From G965195345 sp965277625 (GTDB lineage: Bacteria; Pseudomonadota; Gammaproteobacteria; CAKMZV01): DNA of 64,000 nucleotides. The DNA is taken from positions 1,364,001-1,428,000 of the forward strand of contig OZ255827.1 of assembly GCA_965277625.1 (NCBI GenBank). Direction: 5' to 3'. The notes beneath the pieces were generated by a model. The model was given only the letters and a program-made list of their open reading frames with translations. It did no database searches and was not told the DNA's origin. Shown piece after piece: positions 44,038-53,383 of the stretch. Both the position numbers and the translations under genes were made by a program. Each line of letters starts with the position of its first letter. The stretch's first letter is position 1.

Positions 44038-45774
44038 TTGAAACCCGTTGATTCCATCCAACTCTATAAACGACTTTTAGGTTATTTAAAAGGCGTTAGA
44101 AAGCACGTTATTATTGCATTGGCCACCATGCTCATTGCCGCGCTCACTGAGCCTTTATTGCCGGCATTGATGCAGCCACTGGTTGATAGCAGTTTGATTG
44201 CCAAGGATTCAGCGTCCATTACCTTTATTCCATTGGCCATGCTGGCTTTATTTGTGGTACGGGGTGTGACAGACTATTTCAATCGGATCAGCACCGAATC
44301 AATGGCGCAACTGTGTATTGAACAAATCCGCAATGAATTGAACGAAAAAATCAATTACTTGCCCTTGTCAAAATTTGATCAAACCACCAGTGGTGAGATG
44401 ATTTCAAAGTTTACCTTTGATATCAATCAAATGGCCAATGCCCTGAGCAATTCTTGGGTGGTTCTGATTCGAGATTCGCTGGTGGTCATAGCATTGATCA
44501 GCTATTTGTTGTATCTGTCTTGGCAACTCTCTTTAACATTGATCGTCATCGCACCCATTGCTGGCTTCATCATCAACAAAGCCTCAACCGCCATGCGCAA
44601 ACACTCAGCCAAAGCCCAATCGGTCATGGGGCAGATGACCCATGTATTGGAAGAAAATTTGGAAGGACACAAAGAGATTAAAATGTTTGGCGCACAACAA
44701 CAGGAAGCTCAACGTTTTGCCAAGGTCAACAGTGAAGTTAAAACCGAATTGCTAAAAATCATCCGCATCACCGCTTTAAATGTTCCCTTGGTCCAGGTCA
44801 TTGCAGCCGCTTCGGTGTCGCTGGTTTTGTATTTGGCTTTTGAAATGAACAATCAGAATTTACTGACGCCAGGCACTTTTGTGGCTTACATCACGGCAAT
44901 GGCTTTATTATTTGAGCCCATACGCCGATTAACCCACGTTAATCCTGAGATTCAAAAAGGCTTGGCTGCAGCGCAAAGCATTTTTGCCCTATTAGATGAG
45001 CCAAACGAGAAAAATATTGGCACAGATTCTGCCGCAAATGTTCACGGTGCCATTGAATTTAAACAGGTCAGTTTCCGTTATCCCAATGCTGAGACTTACG
45101 CGCTAAAAGATTTGAGTTTGACAATTCAGAAAGGTGAAACTGTGGCCTTGGTTGGTCCCTCAGGCAGTGGTAAATCGACCTTCATTCAGCTACTTTCTCG
45201 ATTTTATGAACTAGAGCAAGGCACCATTTGCATTGACGGTTGTGATATCCAACGCTATGATCTGTACTCCTTGCGTGAAAAAATTGCCATGGTCAGTCAG
45301 CAAGTCATTCTTTTAAATGCCTCGGTCAGAGATAACATAGCCTATGGCATCAACCGTCATAAAACTTTGGAAGAGATTGTGACCGCTGCGACCAATGCTC
45401 ATGCCAATGAGTTTATAGAGAGTTTCCCCGAAAAATACGACAGCAATATTGGTGAAAATGGTTCACGCCTGTCGGGTGGACAAAGGCAACGTTTGGCGCT
45501 GGCAAGGGCTTTCTTAAAGGATGCGCCCATATTGCTTTTGGATGAGGCCTCTTCTGCTTTAGACAATACCTCAGAGAAATTGGTTCAACAAGCCATCCAA
45601 AAAATCACCCATAACCGAACAACCATCATTGTCGCGCATCGACTCAGCACGATTGAGATGGCCGATCGAATCATTGTGCTCAATCAGGGGCAAATAGAAG
45701 AGATTGGAACACACGCTGAATTGATCAAAAGCAAAGGGCTATACGCCTCACTTGCGGTTGTTAATCAGTCGTAA
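44038..45774 (+). CDS. msbA: Lipid A export ATP-binding/permease protein
   Basis: Homodimeric ABC exporter that flips lipid A core across the inner membrane. 578 residues: a six-helix membrane domain to ~320, then the ATPase with Walker A VGPSGSGKST, Q-loop MVSQQ, signature LSGGQRQR, Walker B ILLLDEASSALD and the switch histidine VAHRLST. The start is TTG at 44038, needed for the conserved LYKRLLGYLK N-terminus. The first helix has TEPLLPALMQPLVD, as in MsbA. Confidence 0.93.
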   Translation: MKPVDSIQLYKRLLGYLKGVRKHVIIALATMLIAALTEPLLPALMQPLVDSSLIAKDSASITFIPLAMLALFVVRGVTDYFNRISTESMAQLCIEQIRNELNEKINYLPLSKFDQTTSGEMISKFTFDINQMANALSNSWVVLIRDSLVVIALISYLLYLSWQLSLTLIVIAPIAGFIINKASTAMRKHSAKAQSVMGQMTHVLEENLEGHKEIKMFGAQQQEAQRFAKVNSEVKTELLKIIRITALNVPLVQVIAAASVSLVLYLAFEMNNQNLLTPGTFVAYITAMALLFEPIRRLTHVNPEIQKGLAAAQSIFALLDEPNEKNIGTDSAANVHGAIEFKQVSFRYPNAETYALKDLSLTIQKGETVALVGPSGSGKSTFIQLLSRFYELEQGTICIDGCDIQRYDLYSLREKIAMVSQQVILLNASVRDNIAYGINRHKTLEEIVTAATNAHANEFIESFPEKYDSNIGENGSRLSGGQRQRLALARAFLKDAPILLLDEASSALDNTSEKLVQQAIQKITHNRTTIIVAHRLSTIEMADRIIVLNQGQIEEIGTHAELIKSKGLYASLAVVNQS

Positions 45775-45805
45775 TTACCCTACGGTGCATTAACCTTTGG
45801 TCGGA

Positions 45806-47827
45806 TTATCCTTTAATTTTTTGTTCCAATTGTTTAATTAAATCAAGAATTCTCTGATCGGGTGTGCCATTATCTGCTTGTAATAGCGCCACCGATGTTG
45901 CTAAATGTATGTGCGCTTCTTTCGATTCGTTTAAGCGCGCATGAGCGACACCCAAGTTTCTGTGCCCTCTGTGACTATCAGGGCGTATTGAAACGAAATG
46001 GGCAAAGTTTTCTTTGGCTTTATTCAAGTAATGCGCGTATTCTTCCACATTATTTTTACGTCTGGCATCTTCGGCGAGCTCCATATAAATAAAACCTAAG
46101 TTTTGCAAGGTATTATTGCGATTAGGATAGGCTGCTTTAACCGATTCGAGCGCTTCTGCCGCCCCTTTGGTATTGCCTGTGCGCAGATGCCCCATCCCAA
46201 CAAAGTTCAACATTCTTGAGCGCAGAGGGAGCGCATCATAAGATTTCTGACCTTCTTGAATCATCATGTGAGGGTTATCATTGCGAGATAAGATGGTCGC
46301 TTTGCGAAAGTGAATTTCTGATTGATTCCATTGGTAATGTAAGGCAAAAGCGCTCACCATCACCACAGATGTCACCAGTCCCGTTGCTAAAGCCTTGGAA
46401 CCGCCTGGAAGCTGCCACAATTTCGAGTTGTTTACCCGTGCATATTCATTGGCAAGGATGCCCAAGTACGCACAGAAAACCATGATGGGGGCGGGCTGTT
46501 TAAATGGAAAGCTGAAAAAAGCATTGATGCCAATGCCCACACAACCCAACATGACGCCAAGAACAATGAAACGATTGGGGTTATCAACATGACCAAAAAA
46601 TGTTTTGAGACCTGTCCTGAATAATGTGAAACACAAAAACATCAAAAGCCCTAAGCCAATGATGCCCAAATCTGAAAGAATTTCAACATAATCATTATGG
46701 GCGTTGATGTGCTGAACCGATTCTGACATTTCAAAATCAATGATGGCAGAAGTTTGATAAACAGGATAATACACCATCCAATTGCCTATGCCTACGCCAG
46801 TTATGAAATGATCCTTAATCATTTCTAATGAGTTAAACCACATGGCAACACGTGGTATGCCTTTACCATCTAATCTTGCTTCAGTCCCAATGGTGTTAAA
46901 CCGACCGAATAAGTGATCAAAATACTCTAAACCAATCCAACCTGTTTTGTTCCACATCAAGGAAAAAAGGGCAAGGAAACAGGCGAAGAAGAACACAAAA
47001 ACCTTCTCCTTAGGAAAATTCAAACGATGCCCGTAAAACCGATTCAATACCAATAACAAGATCAATGCTGCAAGAATACCGGTGAAGTTTAAATAGGTGT
47101 TTCTGGTAAAAGTGTACATCACAAACACGAATATCAGCACGGTTCCCAGCGCATAGAGCCAGTATTCAATGCGTTTTTGCGCACTTAAAAACAATCCTAT
47201 GCCTAAGGGCATGACCAGTACACCGTATTGAGCCGCCATATTTTTATTATTAAATGTGGCCGATGGTGGTGCATGCTGTTGAACCCAATCAACACCCAAT
47301 AAATACTGGTTCCAACCTAAGAATGCTAAGAGGATGCCCGTCATAAAGATGGCATGAATGATCAGTTTGGTGTCTTCCGGTTTACGTAATGCGTTGGAAA
47401 CCAGTAAAAATGTAATAATACCAGCCCCCCAATCGAGCAGTGAAATCATGCTTTCAAATCGATTATACGCCCAGAAAATGGAAATAAAGGCCCAACCATA
47501 GAATAGGAAAATGGGCAATATGAGTGGATTTTTAACCAATGCTACTTCTTTTCTATTCCTGTGGCTGATTAGAAATAAACTCAGCAAAGTCAACATGCAC
47601 ACTTGAATGGTGAAGGACATGTGCAGATCGGGCGAATAGCCATACTGAGTGAACATGGGCGCGATCAAGGTGGGAATAAATAAAGCAAAAGCTAACCCAT
47701 AAAGCCATAGTTTACTGATGGCAGGCATGTGTTGATTGAAAAGTAATGCTTCTGAAGCGACTACCTTATTTTCAACTTCGGGGGCTTGTTTGTTTTTCTG
47801 TCTGTTTCTTTGCTTTTGTTTACTCAT
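45806..47827 (-). CDS. O-antigen ligase family (Wzy_C) membrane protein with TPR tail
   Basis: Polytopic inner-membrane protein of 673 residues with around a dozen hydrophobic helices in the first ~470. The Wzy_C-type periplasmic region is near 300-390 (FGRFNTIGTEARL, GVGIGNWMVYYPVYQ, HINAHNDYVEILSDLGIIGLGL), including the conserved arginine and histidine contexts of WaaL/Wzy/PglL. The last ~180 residues are TPR repeats. It could be an O-antigen ligase, a polymerase or a protein O-glycosyltransferase; the TPR tail does not settle it. Convergent with msbA. Confidence 0.82.
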   Translation of the reverse strand: MSKQKQRNRQKNKQAPEVENKVVASEALLFNQHMPAISKLWLYGLAFALFIPTLIAPMFTQYGYSPDLHMSFTIQVCMLTLLSLFLISHRNRKEVALVKNPLILPIFLFYGWAFISIFWAYNRFESMISLLDWGAGIITFLLVSNALRKPEDTKLIIHAIFMTGILLAFLGWNQYLLGVDWVQQHAPPSATFNNKNMAAQYGVLVMPLGIGLFLSAQKRIEYWLYALGTVLIFVFVMYTFTRNTYLNFTGILAALILLLVLNRFYGHRLNFPKEKVFVFFFACFLALFSLMWNKTGWIGLEYFDHLFGRFNTIGTEARLDGKGIPRVAMWFNSLEMIKDHFITGVGIGNWMVYYPVYQTSAIIDFEMSESVQHINAHNDYVEILSDLGIIGLGLLMFLCFTLFRTGLKTFFGHVDNPNRFIVLGVMLGCVGIGINAFFSFPFKQPAPIMVFCAYLGILANEYARVNNSKLWQLPGGSKALATGLVTSVVMVSAFALHYQWNQSEIHFRKATILSRNDNPHMMIQEGQKSYDALPLRSRMLNFVGMGHLRTGNTKGAAEALESVKAAYPNRNNTLQNLGFIYMELAEDARRKNNVEEYAHYLNKAKENFAHFVSIRPDSHRGHRNLGVAHARLNESKEAHIHLATSVALLQADNGTPDQRILDLIKQLEQKIKG

Positions 47828-47939
47828 TTTATATCCTTATACCTAACTGTTGATTGGGTTTCCTTAAATTCTGTTAAGGTTTTTACACCTAAAGTTCTAT
47901 TTATAAATTATATACGCTATATTTTATTAAATCTGTTGA

Positions 47940-48626
47940 CTATATGCTCGATAAATCAGAAATTGTCGCTTCAATCACACGGGCTGATTTTATGCTCACT
48001 GCCGCAACAAACTGCGGAAAATCAGTGGTGGCCTTAGAATCTGCGCGATCAGAAATCGCACGAATGACCGCAAAAGGCGTGTGGTTTAAAAAAGCCACTT
48101 GGGCAATCGCCGCTCCTTCCATTTCAACCGCATATATTTCTGACCCTAAGACTGGTAAGCGTTCATTGTCGGTCATAAATTGATCGCCTGATGCAATGGT
48201 ACCAAGGTGCGTATTAAAAACATTACGTGCTTGGTTGGCCAAAATCGACACCACCTTAGGATCTGAAGCAATAGATTTGCCAACATTGGGTACTTTACCC
48301 AGGTCATGGCCAAACACGCTCAAATCAAAATCATGTTGTATTAAATCGGTGCCAATTACCACATCTCCGATTTTCACCGACGACTTGACCCCGCCTGCAC
48401 ATCCTGAATTGATGATGCAGGTGGGTGAAAACCGTTCAATTAAAGTCGCTGTCATAGCAGCGGCATTCACTTTGCCAATGCCACTTAAGGCAATCACAAC
48501 GGGCTGTTTATTCAAAAGTCCTTTGGAACAAGGCTGACCATGGATTTTAAAAGCTTCGGGCTGTTCTAATTTTTGTAAAAAATAAGCGGTTTCTTCTTCT
48601 AAAGCAGCAATAATCGCAATGGTCAT
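47940..48626 (-). CDS. mtnN: 5'-methylthioadenosine/S-adenosylhomocysteine nucleosidase
   Basis: Cleaves adenine from methylthioadenosine and S-adenosylhomocysteine. 228 residues. Motifs: IAALEEETAYFL, GIGKVNAAAMTATLIERF, NSGCAGGV, IASGDQFM, VEMEGAAIAQVA with the catalytic glutamate, RAISDRAD. It begins on the base after the luxS stop, so the two catalyse consecutive steps from one transcript. Confidence 0.94.
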   Translation of the reverse strand: MTIAIIAALEEETAYFLQKLEQPEAFKIHGQPCSKGLLNKQPVVIALSGIGKVNAAAMTATLIERFSPTCIINSGCAGGVKSSVKIGDVVIGTDLIQHDFDLSVFGHDLGKVPNVGKSIASDPKVVSILANQARNVFNTHLGTIASGDQFMTDNERLPVLGSEIYAVEMEGAAIAQVAFLNHTPFAVIRAISDRADSKATTDFPQFVAAVSIKSARVIEATISDLSSI

Positions 48627-49148
48627 TTATATACTATTACCTAATTCACGCAATTGTTCATCACTCAAAGCCAACGCTTGATTATCATTCACGCCAATGC
48701 CTTGATCGATCACTTCTTGAGCGATTTTTTTAGCATCATCAAGGGAATGCATTTTATAAGAGCCGCATTGATAAACATTCAATTCAGGAATGTCTTCTTG
48801 TTTCTCAACTTTCAAGACATCTTTCATTGCAGCCATCCAAGCCTCTATCACTTGTGATTCTGAAGGGTTGCCAAGTATGCTCATATAGAATCCTGTTCTA
48901 CAGCCCATGGGTGATAAATCAATGATTTCACAAGCGGTGCCATTCAGATGCACCCGCATAAAATTAGCAAACAAATGCTCTAATGTATGAATGCCCAAAA
49001 TCGACAACATTTTTTGGTTGGGTCGGGTGAAACGCAGATCATAAACACTGATTGGTTCGCCTTTTGCCGAATGCATGGATTTTGCCAAACGCACGGCTGG
49101 CGCTTGCATCTTAGTGTGATCGACCTTAAAACTGTCCAATAATGGCAT
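48627..49148 (-). CDS. luxS: S-ribosylhomocysteine lyase
   Basis: Splits S-ribosylhomocysteine, the MtnN product, into homocysteine and the AI-2 precursor DPD. 173 residues. Metal ligands H54 and H58 with catalytic E57 in HTLEH, the CRTGFYM loop with catalytic cysteine, and the third ligand in NVYQCGSYKMHS are present. Directly abuts mtnN and starts 20 bases after apt. Confidence 0.96.
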   Translation of the reverse strand: MPLLDSFKVDHTKMQAPAVRLAKSMHSAKGEPISVYDLRFTRPNQKMLSILGIHTLEHLFANFMRVHLNGTACEIIDLSPMGCRTGFYMSILGNPSESQVIEAWMAAMKDVLKVEKQEDIPELNVYQCGSYKMHSLDDAKKIAQEVIDQGIGVNDNQALALSDEQLRELGNSI

Positions 49149-49168
49149 AATTTTGTCCTATTTTTGCG

Positions 49169-49681
49169 TTAAAGTTCAATAACCGCCCTATAGCGATCGT
49201 TAAATGTTGCTGGCTTGTTTAGGTTTAGATCCATAAGCACCAGTGCCCCAAGCGGTTTGTAACCAACTTTTTGGCATAATTTATAGGCGGCACTCAAGGT
49301 CCCCCCAGTTGCCAACACATCATCTACGAGCATGACTTTGCCCGTTCCTGATTGCATTTCCAATGTTGCAGTGCCATATTCCAAGTCATAGCTTTCTTGG
49401 CCTGAAACATTGGGTAATTTCCCCGCTTTACGAGCCAATACCAGTCCTTTATTCAAATGCGTTGCCAAGGCGGTCGCTAAGATGAAACCGCGCGATTCAA
49501 TGCCTAATAGATAGTCAATATCTGCCCACGTTTCTTTGGGATAACAATCCACCATTGCATCAACACACTCTGACAAATGTTCGCGAAGCAGTCTGGAGAA
49601 ATCTTGAAACAGGATGCCCTTCTCAGGAAAATCAGGCACTGCGTCGAAATGGCGCAGTAAATCTGCACTGGTATTTTTCAT
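49169..49681 (-). CDS. apt: Adenine phosphoribosyltransferase
   Basis: Converts adenine and PRPP to AMP. 170 residues. PRPP-binding VMLVDDVLATGGTLSAA, plus GIESRGFILATALA and RKAGKLP. Together with mtnN and luxS downstream it would recycle the adenine released from S-adenosylhomocysteine. Confidence 0.94.
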   Translation of the reverse strand: MKNTSADLLRHFDAVPDFPEKGILFQDFSRLLREHLSECVDAMVDCYPKETWADIDYLLGIESRGFILATALATHLNKGLVLARKAGKLPNVSGQESYDLEYGTATLEMQSGTGKVMLVDDVLATGGTLSAAYKLCQKVGYKPLGALVLMDLNLNKPATFNDRYRAVIEL

Positions 49682-49701
49682 GCTGATTGTGCGTCTAGCA
49701 A

Positions 49702-50292
49702 TTATTTCATAAATATGCTGCGCAATAATCTATCAATACTTAGATTGCCTGCGCCCATGAAAAATATCGCAAGTAGCATGAGCAAGTAAGTCACAGCCCA
49801 TTCAACACCGTTATTCGAGATGACAAAACTGCCATGTTCAGTTAACCAGTCGTAATTGCCGTGTTCACGCAAAATGTCTCTGGCACGGGAAAGTCGCTCA
49901 ATGCCGTCGGCTGCATGTTCAGGTGCCCATGGTGACATAGGATCTAAAACGGCTTGCCAACCATTAGATAGATGAACGGAAAAAATGGCTACAAGCATGG
50001 TGACCATCAAAGGAACCGAGATCCATCGAGTACCCAAACCAACGATTAATAAAACAGCACCCATCATTTCAGTTGTTGTGGCCATAACCGCCATGAACCA
50101 AGGAAAGGGTAGGCCCAATCCCCCGTCAGGATTGCCAAACCATTCAACCACACCATCAAAACCTGATAATTTATTAGTGCCAGCATACCAAAACACCGGT
50201 GCCAAATACAGTCTTAAACACAAAGGTGCTATAAATTCGAAAAATTTGGTTTTATCCATCAGATTTTGCAGACCTATAAAAAAATTCATCAC
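49702..50292 (-). CDS. DoxX-family membrane protein
   Basis: Small inner-membrane protein of 196 residues with about four hydrophobic helices and the DoxX pattern LRLYLAPVFWYAGTNKLSGFDGVVEWFG at the start, then TEMMGAVLLIVGLGTRW. A loop of ~55 residues between helices 3 and 4 is longer than in typical DoxX. DoxX proteins accompany bufferin and Hvf clusters elsewhere; here the nearest RiPP locus is 2 kb upstream behind a terminator, so a link is only possible. Confidence 0.82.
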   Translation of the reverse strand: MMNFFIGLQNLMDKTKFFEFIAPLCLRLYLAPVFWYAGTNKLSGFDGVVEWFGNPDGGLGLPFPWFMAVMATTTEMMGAVLLIVGLGTRWISVPLMVTMLVAIFSVHLSNGWQAVLDPMSPWAPEHAADGIERLSRARDILREHGNYDWLTEHGSFVISNNGVEWAVTYLLMLLAIFFMGAGNLSIDRLLRSIFMK

Positions 50293-50315
50293 ATTCTCCT
50301 TATTAAAAATTAACT

Positions 50316-51812
50316 TTAACCGACTTTTGCTCCTAAGAGCTTATCTAATCTTATCGAACGACCATTGGACTGCACAATACGACAGTGATGCCGTTCTAAA
50401 TCTCTCAAATCATCTATGCCACAAGAATGTGCAATCACTTCCATTTCATGAATCATATTCTTAAGATAATGCGCCACTCGTTCTGCCTTCTCTTTCGGGA
50501 CCAAGCCGCGTTGAAGGTGCGCTTTATGCGTTGTAATACCTGTTGGACAAGTGTTTCTATTGCAATGTAGCGCTTGAATGCAACCTAATGCAAACATAAA
50601 ACCTCGAGCAGAAACAACAAAATCAGCGCCCACACATAGCGCCCACGTCGCTTCGGCTGGGTTGATCATCTTGCCTGAACAAACCACTTTGATTCGATCT
50701 CTTAACCCGGTTTCATGCAAGATGTCAACGACCATGGGCAGAGAGTCTGATATGGGCATGCCCACATAGTCGATCAAACTCAGTGGAGCAGCGCCTGTGC
50801 CACCATCGGCGCTGTCTATGGTAATAAAATCTGGGGCAGATTCAGGCCCTCTTTCATTGATTTTGTCAAACACCTCACGAATCCAAGCATCGTCGCCAAT
50901 GACTGTTTTAAAACCAACTGGTTTGCCAGTCACTTTACGTATGCGTAAGATCATGTCTAAGAGATCATCAACACAGTGGATGTCCAGATGGCGATTTGGA
51001 CTGAGAGAATCGGTGTGTATGGGAATGCCTCTGATTTCTGAAATCTCTTGAGTCACTTTAATGGCGGGCAGGATGCCGCCTTTGCCTGGTTTTGCGCCTT
51101 GACTGAGTTTGATTTCAAACATTCTGACTTGTTCGTGGGCCGCTAGTTCTTTGAGTTTTTGATCACTCAAATTACCGTCGTCATCTCGGCAGCCATATTT
51201 GGCCGTACCAATTTGAAAAACCAAATCAGCGCCACCTTCCAAATGGTAGGGAGAGAGGCCGCCTTCACCTGTGTTTTGCCAACATCTGCCCATTTTAGCG
51301 CCCTTTGACAAGGCCAGTACCGCCGGTTTGGACAAGGCACCATAACTCATACCTGAAATGTTAAATACCGAACGGGCTTTGTAGGGTTTGTCGCAGTATT
51401 CCTCACCGATAATGATCGGCTCTGCTCGCCTATGTGGATTCAGTGAAGGATAAGGGCTGTTGACAAAAAGCAGGGCGTTTTCTTCTGTGATGTTTCTGGT
51501 CGAACCGAATGCTTGTGTGGTGTCAATGTTTTTTGACGCTTGATAGACCCAAGTTCTTTGGGCTCGATTGAAAGGCATCTCCTCACGATCCATCGAAAAA
51601 AAGTATTGTCGGAAAAATTTGCCTAAGGACTCAAAAAAGTAACGGAAATGGGCAACAACGGGATAATTTCTGCGGATGGCCTGTTTGGTCTGAGTCACGT
51701 CGCGTATGAAGACCACAACGATAAATAGAATGCCTAATCCTATGCAAAATATGAATAATTTTGTAAGGACATCTAAAGCGACGTAAGTATAGCTAGTAAT
51801 AATGTCAATCAT
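50316..51812 (-). CDS. FMN-binding glutamate synthase-family protein
   Basis: Stand-alone homologue of the central and FMN domains of glutamate synthase. One N-terminal membrane segment (~17-36) precedes the catalytic domain. Seen are FNISGMSYGALSKPAVLALSKGA, GEGGLSPYHLEGGADLVFQIGTAKYG, KLSQGAKPGKGGILP, SADGGTGAAPLS and the 3Fe-4S cysteines CIQALHCNRNTCPTGI. There is no glutaminase domain, so it probably does not use glutamine amide directly. Its substrate is unknown. 498 residues. Confidence 0.88.
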   Translation of the reverse strand: MIDIITSYTYVALDVLTKLFIFCIGLGILFIVVVFIRDVTQTKQAIRRNYPVVAHFRYFFESLGKFFRQYFFSMDREEMPFNRAQRTWVYQASKNIDTTQAFGSTRNITEENALLFVNSPYPSLNPHRRAEPIIIGEEYCDKPYKARSVFNISGMSYGALSKPAVLALSKGAKMGRCWQNTGEGGLSPYHLEGGADLVFQIGTAKYGCRDDDGNLSDQKLKELAAHEQVRMFEIKLSQGAKPGKGGILPAIKVTQEISEIRGIPIHTDSLSPNRHLDIHCVDDLLDMILRIRKVTGKPVGFKTVIGDDAWIREVFDKINERGPESAPDFITIDSADGGTGAAPLSLIDYVGMPISDSLPMVVDILHETGLRDRIKVVCSGKMINPAEATWALCVGADFVVSARGFMFALGCIQALHCNRNTCPTGITTHKAHLQRGLVPKEKAERVAHYLKNMIHEMEVIAHSCGIDDLRDLERHHCRIVQSNGRSIRLDKLLGAKVG

Positions 51813-51952
51813 ACTAATCCTCTAATTAGTTTACTGAGTCAATCTGATGGTTCATTACGATAGTCCGATAATGACATCGAAACAAAGTAACAATAGATTC
51901 AGATCAAGAATAGATTAGGCGTTATTATACGTGAAATCCTATGTATAAATAA

Positions 51953-51980
51953 AAAAAGCACCTCTTGGGGAGGTGCTTTT
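51953..51980 (-). terminator. Strong terminator after hvfA
   Basis: AAAAGCACCTC and GAGGTGCTTTT are perfect 11-base arms around a five-base loop. On the minus strand the hairpin ends in a run of seven T. It separates the hvf locus from the glutamate-synthase-like gene. Confidence 0.9.
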
Positions 51981-52017
51981 CATCAAACTGATCAATAGAT
52001 TATTAATCTGGTATTGA

Positions 52018-52536
52018 TTAGTCCGTTTTTTTCTCGCCGCCGCATTTGCCTTCACCGCATTTGCCTTCGCTCGATTTTTTCTCGCCACCGCATTTGCCTT
52101 CACCGCACTTGCCTTCGCTCGATTTTTTCTCGCCGCCGCATTTGCCTTCACCGCATTTGCCTTCGCTCGATTTTTTCTCGCCGCCGCATTTGCCTTCACC
52201 GCATTTGCCTTCGCTCGACTTTTTCTCGCCGCCGCATTTGCCTTCACCGCACTTGCCTTCGCTCGATTTTTTCTCGCCACCGCACTTGCCTTCACCGCAT
52301 TTGCCTTCGCTCGATTTTTTCTCGCCGCCGCATTTGCCTTCACCGCACTTGCCTTCGCCAGATTTTTTCTTCTTCTCGCCACCGCATTTGCCTTCACCGC
52401 ATTTGCCTTCGCCCATGGCTACTTTATAGCCTGAAGAAAGTTCGGTCATTTGAAACGTTGCTTGTTCAGCCACTGCCATTGTTGCCAGTGAGGAACCTGC
52501 CATTAAAAGAGAGGAAATTACTGCTGTTTTCTTCAT
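52018..52536 (-). CDS. hvfA: HvfA-type RiPP metallophore precursor with EGKCG repeats
   Basis: Precursor of an oxazolone/thioamide-type copper-binding RiPP. A signal peptide covers about residues 1-24 (ending TMAVAEQ). A short linker (FQMTELSSGYKVAMG) follows, then eight tandem units of EGKCGEGKCGGEKK with spacers SS (or KKSG in the first unit). That gives 16 EGKCG motifs and 16 cysteines in 172 residues. In Haemophilus HvfA the EGKC cysteines are modified by HvfB/HvfC. The ATG at 52536 is fixed by GGAGG eight bases upstream; a TTG 15 bases earlier is the alternative. It is the third gene here, after hvfB and hvfC. Confidence 0.92.
   Translation of the reverse strand: MKKTAVISSLLMAGSSLATMAVAEQATFQMTELSSGYKVAMGEGKCGEGKCGGEKKKKSGEGKCGEGKCGGEKKSSEGKCGEGKCGGEKKSSEGKCGEGKCGGEKKSSEGKCGEGKCGGEKKSSEGKCGEGKCGGEKKSSEGKCGEGKCGGEKKSSEGKCGEGKCGGEKKTD
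52021..52410. repeat. Tandem 48-bp repeat inside hvfA, about eight units
   Basis: Seven 48-bp units and one 54-bp unit encode the EGKCGEGKCGGEKK array. Units are nearly identical, differing mostly at third codon positions (CAC/CAT, GAC/GAT-type changes in the complementary strand). Copy number could vary by slippage or recombination. Confidence 0.95.
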
Positions 52537-52584
52537 GTTTAACACCTCCAAGTGCTTATAAATCTCGAAAAATAGTTTATTGAG

Positions 52585-52596
52585 TTGATTATATCA
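52585..52596 (-). promoter_or_regulatory. Extended -10 box for hvfA
   Basis: Minus strand TGATATAAT (52596-52588), about 45 bases upstream of the expected leader end. No good -35 is seen at 17 bases (GCATTA). It would let hvfA be transcribed separately from hvfBC. Confidence 0.45.
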
Positions 52597-52609
52597 AATA
52601 AAATGCCAA

Positions 52610-53383
52610 TTAATGCATGCTATCGTCAGTTAATACGCCATAAATGAGGCCATCCCTCATACCCTTATGAATTATTGGCAGTATTTGTTGAATTAATTGC
52701 TCAACTGAAGTTGAATTTGCTTCGGCTAAGGCTTCGAGGGCCGACCGCACGGTGATGCCAGGATTGGACTTTAAGATTTCCCAGAAGATCGCTGTAAACG
52801 CGTTCACTTCAATAAATCTAACCCGATCGGTTGCATCTCTAAACACAATCAAAAAGGTTTCCCGTTCTATCAGTTCCCCGGCATTTTCTTGAGTGGCATG
52901 CTGAACAGGGTATTTATAGTGCTCAACATAATACAAGGGGTTCACTTGAATGGCGTCATTAAGCAGTTTATTCTCGTCCTTGGTAATCAGATATTCACCC
53001 AACTCGGGATCAGGATGCACCATCAGATGCAATTCCAACCATTCATAGCGTGCCAATTCTTTGATAAAAGGATAAGCTGTATCGTTGTCACGCGCTTCAA
53101 AGAATTTTAGAAAGCATAGAGGGATCTCTCTAAAGTAGGGTGAATGATTTGGATAAGTCGAAAAAAACTCACGTACCAATGACCGAATACGATCTTCGCC
53201 TAAGATCTCGCTCATCACAGGAAAGGTATTGAGAATAAAGCCGACTTGATTGTTAAAAAACAAATCTCGATAAATGCCCATCCGCCTATCTTCAATATTG
53301 GCGGGGGCTGGATTGTTTGACGGGTCTCTTATATGAGCAGCAAAGTTATACTGGTGCTGTAAATAGTCGGTTTTCTGTTTCAT
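52610..53383 (-). CDS. hvfC: HvfC-type RiPP maturation partner (DUF2063-like)
   Basis: Partner of the MNIO enzyme. 257 residues from the ATG at 53383; a TTG 15 bases upstream is possible. The N-terminal part (FAAHIRDPSNNPAPANIEDRRMGIYRDLFFNN, then ILNTFPVMSEILG and SPYFREIPLCFLKFFE) is typical of the HvfC/BufC DUF2063 domain. The C-terminal domain (NAFTAIFWEILKSNPGITVRSALEAL) is helical and fits recognition of the precursor. Overlaps hvfB by 38 bases. Confidence 0.88.
   Translation of the reverse strand: MKQKTDYLQHQYNFAAHIRDPSNNPAPANIEDRRMGIYRDLFFNNQVGFILNTFPVMSEILGEDRIRSLVREFFSTYPNHSPYFREIPLCFLKFFEARDNDTAYPFIKELARYEWLELHLMVHPDPELGEYLITKDENKLLNDAIQVNPLYYVEHYKYPVQHATQENAGELIERETFLIVFRDATDRVRFIEVNAFTAIFWEILKSNPGITVRSALEALAEANSTSVEQLIQQILPIIHKGMRDGLIYGVLTDDSMH

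Noticed and set aside
47856..47876. CCTTAA-ATTCTG-TTAAGG hairpin followed by T5 as a plus-strand terminator
   Set aside because: No plus-strand gene ends here; both flanking genes are on the minus strand, where no T-run follows.
47786..48037. 83-codon plus-strand ORF spanning the gap between mtnN and the O-antigen-ligase-like gene
   Set aside because: Antisense to two secure genes at both ends, with no ribosome-binding site.
52021..52410. Repeat array resembling a CRISPR at first glance
   Set aside because: Units are contiguous with no unique spacers and encode a protein repeat; no cas genes are nearby.
52014..52583. Long plus-strand and alternate-frame reading frames rich in Arg/His/Cys or Pro/Ser/His over the hvfA region
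   Set aside because: They are by-products of the 48-bp tandem repeat, which keeps several frames open. The minus-strand frame with signal peptide, GGAGG site and EGKCG units is the real gene.
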